Source: Lamellibrachia columna (Eukaryota > Annelida > Polychaeta > Sabellida > Siboglinidae). Taken from it: a stretch of DNA of 64,000 nt. The notes under the pieces are model-generated. The model saw only the letters and a program-made list of their open reading frames with translations. It made no database searches and was not told the origin of the DNA. Position 1 is the stretch's first letter, and each line of letters starts with the position of its first letter. Positions 11,262-21,346 of this stretch are shown piece by piece. Both the position numbers and the translations under genes were made by a program. The stretch covers positions 39,721,044-39,785,043 of the forward strand of contig OY759263.1 in the NCBI GenBank assembly GCA_963662155.1, in the 5' to 3' direction.

Positions 11262-12802
11262 TCACCAAAGATCAGTATTGGTACTTGTATCCCACGCTAG
11301 AAAAAGTACCACGGATGTATGGATCACCAAAAATCCATAAGGAGGGAGTGCCACTCAGACCAATTGTTGACTACACACAGACAATAGCATACAGAGTATC
11401 CAGGGAATTGGCCAACATACTACAACCACTTGTTGGAAAAACAGAACACCACACAGAAAACTCACAAGAACTGGTGAAGGAGATGACAAAGCTGAGAGTA
11501 GAAGAAGGAGAATCATTTGTGTCATATGATGTTGTGTCGCTGTTCACGAAGACCCCGATCAAAGAAGCGTGCGAAATCATTAGAAAAAGGCTAGAGAATG
11601 ACAAGACACTAAAGAAGAGAACAAACCTAAACGTAGACGACATCATGGAGTTGTTGAAATTTGTCCTGGAGACGACATACTTCAGAATTGAAGGAGAAAT
11701 TTACCAGCAGAAATTTGGAGTAGCCATGGGCAGTCCGGTATCCCCCATTGTTGTCAACTTGTACATGGAGGACCTGGAGCAGAAAATAATAGCAACAGCA
11801 CCGGTAAATTGCCAACCGAGAAACTGGAAACGATATGTGGACGATGTAATTTGCCTGGTACACACGGGAAAGGCAAAGAAATTACATCAACACATGTACA
11901 CTGTAGACCCCACAGGGAGCATCGTTTTCACGCGGGAAGATGAAGAGAACAACAGCATGCCCTTCCTGGATGCGAAGTTCACCAGAAAGGAAGATGACAG
12001 TGTGAAGTCTACAGTGTACAGGAAGAAGACACACACCGACCAATACTTGAACTTTGCGTCCCACCACCCCAAACATCAGAAGTTAGGAGTGGTCAGAACC
12101 CTTATGCACAGGTGTGAGACGATAACTTCAGAGGAGGGGGACAAGAACGAAGAGGTAGAACACTTGAGAGAAGCTCTAAGAGTATGTGGCTATCTGTCCT
12201 GGGCCTTGAACAAGGTGACAAATAGCTGTAAGAAGAAAAAGAACAAGAAAAAAACAAATGACAGAAATTACAGGAGCCAAGTAGTCATCCCATACGTAGA
12301 GGGGGTCTCAGAGAGAGTACACCGAGTACTGAAGAAATATGGAGTAGCAACAGCTAAGCGTCCGCACACCACCCTCAGGCGCTTGTTGGTACATCCCAAA
12401 GACAAAGTAGAGCTAGAAGAACAGGGTGAACTGGTGTACCAAATACCATGCAAGAACTGTGGTGCTGAGTACATTGGGGAGACAAGAAGACTACTAAAAA
12501 CACGACTGGAGGAACACAGAAAGGATGTAGACAACACGAAAAAAGAGAAATACACAAGGAGCGGGAAAAAAAAATTGATGTCTACCATCAATAAATCCGC
12601 CCTTACAGACCATGCGACAACTGAAAACCACATCATAGACTGGGAGGGAGTGAACATTGTAGACAAGGAACCCAACCGAAGAATCCGGCACATCAAAGAA
12701 GCCATCTGGATCAGAAAAACTACAACACCCATCAACAGAGACGAGGGCAATTATGAACTGCCTCACGTGTACGATGACGTCATCAAGCGTCATAGGTACT
12801 GA
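11258..12802 (+). CDS. Penelope-like reverse transcriptase with GIY-YIG endonuclease (downstream of frameshift)
   Basis: The frame continues the previous ORF after a -1 shift; 11258 is a frame boundary, not a true start. In order: PRMYGSPKIHKEG (about residue 20), the motif-A-like SYDVVSLFTKTP (about 90), GVAMGSPVSP (about 154), catalytic YVDDVI (about 193) and MPFLDAKF. These are Penelope reverse transcriptase motifs. The C-terminus (about residues 390-490) holds VYQIPCKNC, EYIGETRR, LKTRLEEHRK, ALTDHATTENH and IKEAIWIRK, a GIY-YIG nuclease with the conserved Tyr, Arg, His and Glu positions. The stop TGA at 12800-12802 lies inside the CTGATGA core of the 3' ribozyme. Apart from the single frameshift it looks intact, with a combined length of about 816 residues, normal for the family. 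Confidence 0.93.
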   Translation: MITKDQYWYLYPTLEKVPRMYGSPKIHKEGVPLRPIVDYTQTIAYRVSRELANILQPLVGKTEHHTENSQELVKEMTKLRVEEGESFVSYDVVSLFTKTPIKEACEIIRKRLENDKTLKKRTNLNVDDIMELLKFVLETTYFRIEGEIYQQKFGVAMGSPVSPIVVNLYMEDLEQKIIATAPVNCQPRNWKRYVDDVICLVHTGKAKKLHQHMYTVDPTGSIVFTREDEENNSMPFLDAKFTRKEDDSVKSTVYRKKTHTDQYLNFASHHPKHQKLGVVRTLMHRCETITSEEGDKNEEVEHLREALRVCGYLSWALNKVTNSCKKKKNKKKTNDRNYRSQVVIPYVEGVSERVHRVLKKYGVATAKRPHTTLRRLLVHPKDKVELEEQGELVYQIPCKNCGAEYIGETRRLLKTRLEEHRKDVDNTKKEKYTRSGKKKLMSTINKSALTDHATTENHIIDWEGVNIVDKEPNRRIRHIKEAIWIRKTTTPINRDEGNYELPHVYDDVIKRHRY

Positions 12803-12838
12803 TGAAATCAACGTGACACGTTGATGAAAGCCTCTACC
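12795..12838 (+). ncRNA. Hammerhead ribozyme motif, 3' copy
   Basis: Same architecture as the 5' copy: GGTA, CTGATGA (12799-12805), stem II, GAAA (12826-12829), gcctc, TACC. The only base that differs from the 5' copy within the motif (gaaac against gacac) falls in or next to the stem II loop, so the helix is kept. The ORF stop codon overlaps the catalytic core. Confidence 0.75.
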
Positions 12839-12887
12839 AGGTAAACAAAACACACCTTGGATATGTAAAATGAAAGTTATTTGATTA

Positions 12888-13440
12888 GTATCTACATCCT
12901 TCTTACGATATAGTTTCCAAGCTTTTATACCGTACTCTAAATGAGGCCTAACTATTGCCTTATACGGAGGTATAATTACCTTTTTTCCTTGTATGCTATA
13001 TTTATATTTCTCCTAAGCAACACAAGAATTTGATTACCCTTTGAAGCTGCAATACCACACTGCTCTGAAACTTTCATATCAGCGCTTATTGTAACTCCTA
13101 AGTCCTTTTATTTAACAGTAGTACCTAGAACAATATCTCCCATTTTATAGTTTACATCTAAATTCCCGTGTCCTGTATGTAGGCATTTACATTTCCTAAA
13201 ATTGAACATCTGCCCTTTCTCAGACCATTTAACCAATTTGTCAAGATCGTTTTGTAAATGTTGTTTATCACCATCATCATTTTTAACCTTTCTAAACAAT
13301 TTTGTATCATCCGCAAATTTCAATACGTTGTTATGTTACCGTCCAAGTCATTGATATATATTAAGAATAATAAAGGTCCTAATACTAATCAATCAAACTT
13401 GCATCATAAAGATTCCGTTGTAAACTATTGGTTGCTTATT
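12888..13440 (-). pseudogene. CR1-like LINE reverse transcriptase fragment, left of Penelope insertion
   Basis: Minus-strand motifs in order: VLGPLLFLIYINDLDGN (13385-13335, with a frameshift), LKFADDTKLFRKV (from 13323; FADD is the catalytic box), LQNDLDKLVKWSEKGQM, then KDLGVTISADMKVSEQCG and VRPHLEYG. These are the reverse transcriptase palm and thumb of a CR1/L2-type LINE. It continues at 10167-9945 across the Penelope insertion. It lacks upstream endonuclease sequence, so it is 5'-truncated. Confidence 0.87.
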
Positions 13441-14285
13441 ATATGTGAATTTTGTCGTTTGATTGCAGTGGACATTCTCTTATCGCTCACATGTCAGCAC
13501 AGTCGATGTTAATTATTAATCCGAACGCATCAACGTTTCATAAAATGTGCCCGTGTCCAGTATAAAGCTATTAGTGTAGGCCTCTATATCATAGAAAATG
13601 CTTTCGTGTAGAATCTTTTTTAAAAGGAAACTTTCACTTGATTTAATATATTTGGGTAGTATATTTCTAAAAAAAAGTAGGGTGGCAATTTTTTCAAACA
13701 GGATATTTTTTACCCAATTCAAGATGACCGCCAGCATACAAATGACTTGATTTTCCATCATATTATTATTAATAATAATTCGTTACATGTTTAGAATGGT
13801 GCCTGGAGCCTGTAGCATTGAACATACCTATTTCTATTAATATACGTGTTATTTCTACATAATGTGGGCATTAGTAGATGGCCGCCATTTTGAATTTTAA
13901 AATTGCGATTACAATAAAATGTGAAATTACCTACTGTAGACTGTACTGTTATGCTCAATCTATACTGTTCTTCAACTAATAATACTTTATGTGCTATAAT
14001 TATTATATCATAGTTAAGTAAAGCTTGAAAAACGTACTTCCATCATTGTTTTAATCACTTTCAGTATATTATACAAGTTGGACAACTTTTCGTGGTAGGA
14101 ACATTGCTGTATCTATGAACCAACTAAACACAATTTTAGCCCACAAAAAAACCTCCAGTCTTTGTATGCAATCAGTGCATTGTATAATTAAAATTGCCGT
14201 GTTAGAGATCGTCTTAACACAATCACTTTTATTGCAGTATCACTGTTGTTACAGCTGTCGCTGTGTTAATTTTGCCATTATTTCA

Positions 14286-14357
14286 GGGGACACAGCTAGG
14301 TGATCGCAACACAAAAACGTGCTCAGTTAGCACAACCAATGCTGGTTCAAGGAGGTA
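14286..14357 (+). CDS. Possible upstream exon of the uncharacterised ORF
   Basis: An open stretch between an acceptor (ttatttcag) and a donor-like ag/gtaata reads GTQLGDRNTKTCSVSTTN. The phase fit with the ORF at 14443 is not convincing, so this may be chance. Confidence 0.2.
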
Positions 14358-14442
14358 ATACTGTTGATTTATTTACTTCATAATTTACTTGTTTGGTGCA
14401 TATAACATTCAACAATTCTTTGTCAACTACATGAAATAGTTT

Positions 14443-15213
14443 GAGACAATCCTACAATTTGTTAGAAGCACTAGACAAAGAAATGTTCTGCTTCATATGG
14501 AGACCATCGAGTCTCTTATCAAATCATTCTTTGTTCATGACCATCTGGACTATGCTCGTTTGCTACCCCTGTACATTTCCACAATGCAGGAAGCAGAGAA
14601 GCAGCATGCGGACATCTGGGCTTAATTCCTCAAAGGGAACTTCTGCGTGACGCAAGGAGTGGCAGGATCTACTTCAATAGCCCCAGATCATGCAATTAAA
14701 CACGAAAACCGCGCATTTAAGGTTACTGGAGGAATTATAGGAATAACCCTAAAGGAGAAGGCTCTAGATAAGTTCTTTCTTATTTCACCTGAAATGTCAA
14801 AGTTACTCGATAAGTATGTGAAAGAATATGGCATGGGTAGTAATGACAGTAGAACGCAGCACCATGAGATCACAGGAGGAAAGCTCTTCCGAATAACGAA
14901 GAATGCTACAAAGCTACATGATGATTTATATTTAGAACAAGGAAACCCATTTACGGCAGATGATGATGATGATAAGTACAACCTCCTTACCAGAGAAGTT
15001 ATGAATGAGAAGGTGACCAAAAATATCTTAGGTCGTGATGACATTGGACAGCAGATGTTTGAGGGATTTGTCACAGAGCGTTTAACAGAGGGAAACCTTT
15101 CTGTGTGGGACCCAATGAAGAGAAAGAAGCTCGGAATATTTAAAAGTGCAAATGCAGCAATTGAAGTAAGTGCGGGGGACAAGCTGGTTAATATCAAAGA
15201 ATCTTCTTCTTAA
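14443..15213 (+). pseudogene. Uncharacterised multicopy animal protein family, interrupted by a stop
   Basis: The plus frame reads ETIESLIKSFFVHDHLDYAR, then LLPLYISTMQEAEKQHADIW, a TAA codon at about 14624, then FLKGNFCVTQGVAGSTS, APDHAIKHENRAFKVTGGI and on to a stop at 15211-15213. The HDHLDYAR/LPLYIS block followed by a D-x-A-I-x-x-x-N-R-x-x-K-V-x-G-G block is a pattern I recognise from uncharacterised, multicopy proteins in marine invertebrate genomes. I know no function for it. The frame keeps normal codon use after the stop, about 196 codons open, with an Asp-rich run (DDDDD) in the middle. An acceptor-like aaatag directly precedes 14443. The stop and lack of a clear start suggest a recently disabled copy inside the inverted-repeat element. 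Confidence 0.55.
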
Positions 15214-15990
15214 CCATATTCCGTGCATTGAGGCATGTGGCTGCATAGGAATTAGCTGCAGCAACACGAATTAGTTCAACCTGTGATGATGATGTTTGAG
15301 ATTGAAGTGTCAGCCAACATAATGTCAATAACACTTAAAGTACACAGTAGTTCTGTCGTTCAATTAGAACTATTAATAGCCCTGTTATTACAGTAATGTA
15401 ATGTGCATGCAGCTTGTTCATTTAGAATAAATATCCAGTGTGAAATATGCGAAGTGTCTGCAATTTCCTTTCAAAATGTACTATTATGCATGCATTTGGG
15501 TTTGGCATATATGCTACTTAATTACTGTTGTCGCAGCCTTCCTAATCCATAATATCGTTTGTTTAAGTAAATGTCGCTATAAATAGGATATCGTCATATC
15601 GTCAGCTTAAGGCCAAGTATACCGGGAAAAGTGTCCATGTTCAATTTGGCGGCCATCTTGAATTTGCTACCCTATTTTAAAACCTTTGTAAGTTAAATAA
15701 TACTTAGAGAATGCACAGTATCACTGGCAAAGAAACAGTGAAGATTCAGTATAGCAATACTGGTCATTGTCAGGGATCATTTTAAATAACATTATGGTGG
15801 AAAGTGTGCATTTTATATGGTGGCGGCCATCCTGAATTTTGGTACACTTATTCTGCTTAGAAAAATTGCCACCCTACTTTGTTTAGGTCTTTATAACCTA
15901 AAGATTCAAAATCAAGTGAAAGTTTGCTTTTAACAAACTTTCTGCACGAAATTACACAAGGGCCTACACTATAGGGCGACAGATGGTTGC

Positions 15991-16569
15991 GCCACATCAC
16001 GGAGTCTGGATGGTCAAGGGTAAACACCAGTTGGCGCCACTTTTGCTCTGGAAAGGTTGCCTAACCACAGGGAGGTCAGAACTTCTTTGAACTAATACCC
16101 CGGCGATGGTATGTAACAATGTCAAAGCATATATACGACTGATGTAGGAAATATTACAAGCCGTTGCAATGATTGATGCCATACGTTAAATGTGAACGCA
16201 AGCGTTGTAAATCGCCAATGTTATATATTATCGCCTGCTTTTGGCTCGCTCATTTCGCAGTCGTCTTGATTCTAGTTAGGGGTGTTTTCAAAACTTTGAT
16301 GTACGACACAACAGGAACCCGATGTTATATATCCTCAGACCCCCGCTACATGAAACTTTTAAATGCCTGTGGTGTGGATAAACTATGTGGTGTGGATAAA
16401 CTCTCATTGTCCTTCATAAGATGCCATAGTTAATGAAATCATGGTTCATGCTGTAACCTTACCTTATGACGATTCTGATCGCAGGATCCAGTTGGTTCCT
16501 CCATGATCAGATCTTCAGAATCAGATATTTTTATATCATAATTTCCGGTTCCATTAGTTATTGTTAAAG
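15991..16569. other. Unique sequence, no gene seen
   Basis: No recognised element. The 86-codon frame at 16173-16433 has no domain; a 16-base duplication (ggtgtggataaactat near 16372 and 16390) is the only structure noted. Confidence 0.45.
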
Positions 16570-17060
16570 GAGATTCATAGTCGTATATTATTGCCTGGGC
16601 TGGGTAGACCAGAATTTGTCTAATTTGTTTTTAAATGAGTTAATTGATCTAGCTTGTACTACAGAGTTTGGGAGACTATTCCATGGTTCAGCCACTCTAA
16701 GAGGAATGCATTTTTTCTTAAATTTATTTTTGCTCTTTGGGTAAATATTTTAAGGGAGTGTCCTCTATTTCCTGATCTAAGTGTGATATCCTCCCATTTC
16801 AGGAGGTTTGGTGCAGATTCATTATCGTACAATTCGTGCATTATTTTATGGACTTCTATCATGTCTCCTCTTAGCCTTCGGTATGCTAATGTGGGTAGCT
16901 TCAGTAATTTTAGTCTTTCTATATATGATAAATCCCTCATAGGCTCATACCAGGAAGTTCTTTTGTGGCCCTTCTCTGGACGTTTTCTATTGCTATTTTA
17001 TGTTTTATCTTATATGGATACCGTAACCGTCACAACTTGTTCAAAATCAGTCACATACAT
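16570..17060 (-). pseudogene. CR1-like LINE 3' end fragment (copy A)
   Basis: The minus strand reads RDLSYIERLKLLKLPTLAYR, then RLRGDMIEVHKIMHELYD, and in a shifted frame NSLPNSVVQARSINSFKNKL followed by DKFW, the typical C-terminal end of CR1-type ORF2. Upstream (about 16985) a broken NVQRRATKELPG-like segment is visible. Several frameshifts make it dead. Confidence 0.83.
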
Positions 17061-17389
17061 AGTTCTAGTCAGCTTCCCACACATGGTATGGTCTGTTAAC
17101 TAACTAATCTGAATATGTTGTGGTTACCAGAATGTGATGATCTTATGAGGCCTCAGTCAAGTTTCAACTAACCAGTCGGCCTTTTACAGAACATCACGCT
17201 AAGCCGACCCTCCATGTTGGTGCCCATTGCATGAGGACAGCTGCCATTCTTTTTATGCCCTCAATAAATTAAACATGAGCAACATTATTGTAGTCATCCA
17301 ATGCGCAAGATTTATACAATCAACAATAGTCGTTACAGAACTTTGACAAGTAATGTGGCTGTGCCATTTACTTTAGGTTCTTCCTGACC
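17061..17389. other. Spacer between two LINE copies, no gene seen
   Basis: Likely contains 3' tails of the neighbouring LINE copies. No ORF or RNA gene was recognised. Confidence 0.4.
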
Positions 17390-20215
17390 GTAGGTGGTGG
17401 CCTCGGTGGACAGATCTTCAACTTCCCTTGGAATGCTCTATGACTTCCTGGCAAGGCAGCTTTGTAGTTGTAAAAAATTCCTCAGTACTCCAATGTCTGT
17501 GTAGATGGATTTTAAACGAGTTGACACTTGGGGCAGTTACAACTACTTTCGGTAGATCATTCCATAATCTGGTAACTCTAAGTGAGAAGCTTTCTTTTCT
17601 AACGTCTTAATCATATCACCAAGTTTCAATCTCTCGAGTCTTTCCTGGTAAGGAATATCCTTCATACCAGGAAGCTGCTTTGTTGCACATCTCTGTATGT
17701 TTTCGATGACATCTTTGTATTTCTGTTTATAAGGGGACCATATTGATATTGCATAATCTAAATGACTCCTAACTAAGGCTTTATATAATGGCACAAATTT
17801 ATGTTGATTTAGGTTTGTAAATGACCTAATAACTGCCATGATACTGTTTGCTTTGTTTATTTTTTGGTTGATGTGTTTATCAAATTCTAGGTTACAATCA
17901 ATAATAACCCCTATCTGTCTTCAGGTTATAAGCATACTCTTGCTGTATTGATTTCCGTACATGCATCAAATTACATTTATCTGGGTGAAATCTTAATAAC
18001 CATTGACTTGACCAATATGATGGATAATCTAAATCATCCTGTAGCCTATACTGGTTATCTGGACTATTAATCACTTTGTAAACCTTGGTATCATCCGCAA
18101 ACATATATACATTCAAAATTATATTCTCCAGAAGATTATTAATGTGTAAAACAAATAGGATCAGTCCTAAGACAGTGCCCTGCAGAATTCCACTTGTTAC
18201 ATTTGCCCACTCAGAGTTTATACCATTTACACTGACCTGTTGTACACGGTCAAACAAGAACTCCTGGATCCATCTTAGTGTGTAATACTCTATGCCATAC
18301 GATTTAAGTTTGCCTATCAGTCTTTTAAGAGGAACGGTGTTGAATGCTTTCATGAAGTCTAGATATACTATGTCTATAGATTCTCCTCTAAACCTTTGGT
18401 CCATGATTCCATAACATTTAACAGTTGGAGTATTGGTCCTACTGACTTACACACATTAGGATTATCAAGTTTTTTATCGTTTCCTCATCAACAGTCAGTT
18501 CTTCCATGGTGTGCCTTAACTTCACTGGTGGAATATGAGGGATATCACCATCTGACTCTATAGTAAAAACACTTGAAAAAAAAATTTCCTAAGACATCTG
18601 CCTTTTCCCTGTCAGAGTCTGCGAGCCTAGATTTAGGATCTGTAGGATCTATGTTCAGGTCTGAAACACCTACCTGATTCTTGGTTTTAGAGTTCATATA
18701 TTTCCATACTTTAGGTTTTGTCTTAGCCTCTGTTGCTAGCTTCACCTCAAATTCCTTCTGTATCCTCATTAATTTATGGACTTGATTTCTAGCCCTAAAA
18801 TATTCAGTATAGTATTTCCCTTCTTTTGTCTCTCTTTTTATAACGTTTCCATAAAGTGTATTTAAATTTTCTTTACTGATTCCTTGTTTAGGGGTACTTT
18901 CCCTTTATGTCTGTTAATGTTACTCACAAGTCGATGAGGGATGAATTCATCCTCTATCTTTTTAATATATTCTTTAAAACCTAACCATTGATGATTTATA
19001 TTGCTCGTGCTAAGTATATCGCCCCAGTATATGTGGTCTAGTTTCACCTTCATTCCATTATAATCCCCTTGGTCGTAATAATATGTAAGTCGTGTATGAT
19101 TTGCTATTTCTGCATAGCACCTAAATGTGATGATAAGGACAGAGTGATCACTCTTACCAAGTGGGCTTTCATACATTATGTCATCTACCATACCTTTTTC
19201 ATTGGTGAAAACTAAATCGAGAGTGTTCGATATATTTCCTAATCGCCCCCTTGTGGGGAGTGTGATATGTTGGAAGAGGAAATTATCTCTTCTAAATTCT
19301 TTAAATTTAGTGTCTGGGTTATTAGTGTTCTCTGCGAGTGTGTGCTAGTTTTGCCAGTCTATTTTGGGGTAAATAAAATCTCCAAGCAAGAGAAGATGTG
19401 AGTGTTTATAGTGCATTACCTCACTAATTAGTTCATTTAATTGTTCATTATTGGTGTTAGAGCTGTCTGGGTTTTTGTATACACATCCTATCAGAAAAGT
19501 GTTGTTTTTGTTTAATTTTATCTCAACCCATATCGATTCTTGAAAGTTGGACTCTAAAAATAGGAAGGGTTTTACATTTAGGGTTTTGTGGGTATATATA
19601 CAAACACCTCTTCCTTGCTTATCAATGTTATCGAATAAATTGTAGTCTCTCAAACCCAGATCAGCTGTATTTAATAGAAATTTCTAGTGTTTCAGATTGA
19701 TCTCAGTGATCCCAATCACTATACACTTATGCGGTACAACTCGAGCTTTGAACTCAGTGAATTTATTGATTGGACTATCAGCGTTGGTGTAGAAACATTT
19801 TAACTGTTTATGTGTATAATTGGTATTTACATTCTTTTTCTGGTTAGATGACCTTTCTTGTCTTACTCCTCGTCCCTTCGAGGTTTGAATCTTACAATTT
19901 TTCTGGCCCATGGTGGGCCTCTCACCCTGTACAACCATTTCCCCTCATCATTTATCTCTTTGGTCCTGGCCTCCTCTAGGAGTTTCTTTGAACATGTTTG
20001 AACAATTCCACCTTTTTGTTAGTGTCTTTCATTACTGCATTGAGAGGTCTGGGTTTTTGATCAGTATCACCTTTGTCTAGCCTAGTAACTTTGGTTTCAG
20101 AGTTTTTGCTACCCTTCCGTGTCCCCTTATTTTATTTTTAGTTTTGCGATTGGAGCACTAGAGATTGCTACATTTTTGCCAGTATCTTGTTTTAGATCTA
20201 TGTGTAGATCATTTT
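17390..20215 (-). pseudogene. CR1-like LINE, long but broken copy (copy B)
   Basis: From high to low coordinates the minus strand reads an endonuclease domain, starting LKCFYTNADSPINKFTEFKA (19820-19750) and IGITEINLKH. Next come LRDYNLFDNIDKQGRGVCIY (about 19650), LLLLGDFIYPKIDW (about 19370) and LGKSDHSVLI (about 19150). A linker follows with KPKVWKYMNSKTKNQVG, then the reverse transcriptase: VYLDFMKAFNTVPLKRL (about 18370), VTSGILQGTVLGLILF and MFADDTKVYKV (about 18110). The end is LVRSHLDYAISIWSPYK and LPKVVVTAPSVNSFKIHLHR (about 17560). The fingers segment expected between the linker and LDFMKAF is missing, and the endonuclease GDFN box reads GDFI. Several stops are present. It ends about 200 bp upstream of the MICOS gene's first coding exon. 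Confidence 0.9.
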
Positions 20216-20424
20216 CACTCATTTCCATAATTCCAGAAAAAAATCAAGTTCATGTATTTTAGACTTACCCTATACGTGCTGTTGTACTGATAGTACTTAT
20301 ATGGAATCATCACAGTGGCAAACTCCAGGAATGGGTAGGTGAGGTGGAAGAAAGTAATTAGTGCCTTGCTAGTTTCATAACGTGCATCACAGTTTCCCTG
20401 ACATTTTTGTTTTTTTACCAACAG

Positions 20425-20547
20425 ATGTCTCTGCAGCGATTGCTGTGGCCTGCAGGTGGCATTGCAGTAGCTGTGTCATTTGCAAACACAACAGTTTATG
20501 CAGCGGAGGAGAAAACGAAGATGCAGACATTGTACAAACCAAGTGAA
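20425..20547 (+). CDS. APOO/APOOL-like: MICOS subunit (APOO/APOOL family), coding exon 1
   Basis: Encodes residues 1-41, beginning MSLQRLLWPAGGIAVAVSFA and ending TLYKPSE. The ATG follows directly after an acceptor with a T-rich tract (ttttttaccaacag), so the 5' UTR is spliced. The donor is gaa/gtgtgt, phase 0. The hydrophobic N-terminus is as expected for a mitochondrial membrane protein. The LINE copy B ends just upstream. Confidence 0.9.
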
Positions 20548-21223
20548 GTGTGTACACAGCAGGAGTGTAGTTCCTCTTCTTTAAAGTGGTTCAGTCTGTT
20601 TATATGCAACATGGTAAAAACATTGCAACAAATTGTTGATAGAAACTTGTTTAATGCTTGTTCTCGAGTAGTTTGACTTTGGTTGATTGTGTAATGTAGC
20701 ATTAATCTATCTCAATGACAAACATGACGTGATCCACATCCTCATGTTGGCAATTGTTCTTGGAAAACACATTCGGGTACGATATTCAAATCTGTAATGA
20801 TAAACAGTTGTGTTAATGGGCTATGTAAAGTGAAATGGAGGTTGTGGAAAGTATATTTTTTGTGTATTCCTTTTGTACTTATTTACTTACATGTCCTTAT
20901 CACACCCTAGTTTGTGCATAAGGCTAATAAGTTTTTTCCACCATTCCTTTTTTACAGACAATAATTTTAAATGTCTAATGTTTAAATTTATGATGACATA
21001 ATTTGAGAATCTTCAATGTATTTACTTCCATGTTCAAATCTGTTGGGGGTGTTTGCTAACATGCTTCATTGATTATGCTAATTTGGAATCATTTGTTTCC
21101 CGCCACTTTTAAATACCTGTGATGAAATAAGATGTGGTATACAATGAAGCACTATTGACATTGTGTACATGTGTATAATGTGTGATCGTTGCCACACTGA
21201 CTGGTGACATTGTGCTTTGACAG

Positions 21224-21346
21224 TTGCCATTGTATGGTGATCCAGAGCCAGCAATGTTTGAGTTGATAGAGTCGGAGGGTACTCGCTACACTCATGCCGT
21301 GTCTTCTGTGAGGAAACAGACATGGGACTTCCTTGAGTCCATTCAG
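21224..21346 (+). CDS. APOO/APOOL-like: MICOS subunit, coding exon 2
   Basis: Encodes residues 42-82, LPLYGDPEPAMFELIESEGT then RYTHAVSSVRKQTWDFLESI and Q. LPLYGDPEP is the clearest family signature. Acceptor ctttgacag, donor cag/gtcagt, phase 0 at both ends. Confidence 0.93.

Larger units (their letters stand above)
10168..12887 (+). mobile_element. Penelope-like retroelement, nearly complete
   Basis: The 2.7-kb element is flanked by gtatctacatcctt at 10154-10167 and 12888-12901, a 14-bp target duplication inside a LINE. It has a 5' segment (about 10223-10330) repeated at the 3' end (about 12779-12886) with three substitutions, as the pseudo-LTRs of Penelope elements do. Both copies carry a hammerhead-ribozyme motif. 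The 5' end also has a 52-bp perfect inverted repeat. The coding part holds a DKG-type RT0 motif, a reverse transcriptase with YVDD and a GIY-YIG endonuclease, split by one frameshift. Family knowledge: such elements insert by target-primed reverse transcription with the endonuclease nicking the target. Confidence 0.95.
13555..15990. mobile_element. 2.4-kb element with long imperfect terminal inverted repeats
   Basis: The left flank (about 13565-13760) and the reverse complement of the right flank (about 15980-15800) align over about 180 bases. They share tagtgtaggcc, aaactttcacttgatt, agtagggtggcaattttt and an attcaagatgaccgccagca-like block. A further ggccgccattttgaat-type block occurs in both arms near 13880 and 15645. 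Between the arms lies the ORF 14443-15213. Long inverted repeats around a conserved ORF are what a DNA transposon or its derivative looks like. No target duplication was identified, and the ORF does not look like a known transposase. The identity as a mobile unit is inference. Confidence 0.6.

Noticed and set aside
10886..12853. Minus-strand ORFs opposite the Penelope protein
   Set aside because: Shadows of the real plus-strand coding sequence.
14688..15197. 169-codon minus ORF
   Set aside because: Shadow of the plus-strand uncharacterised ORF, which has recognisable family motifs.
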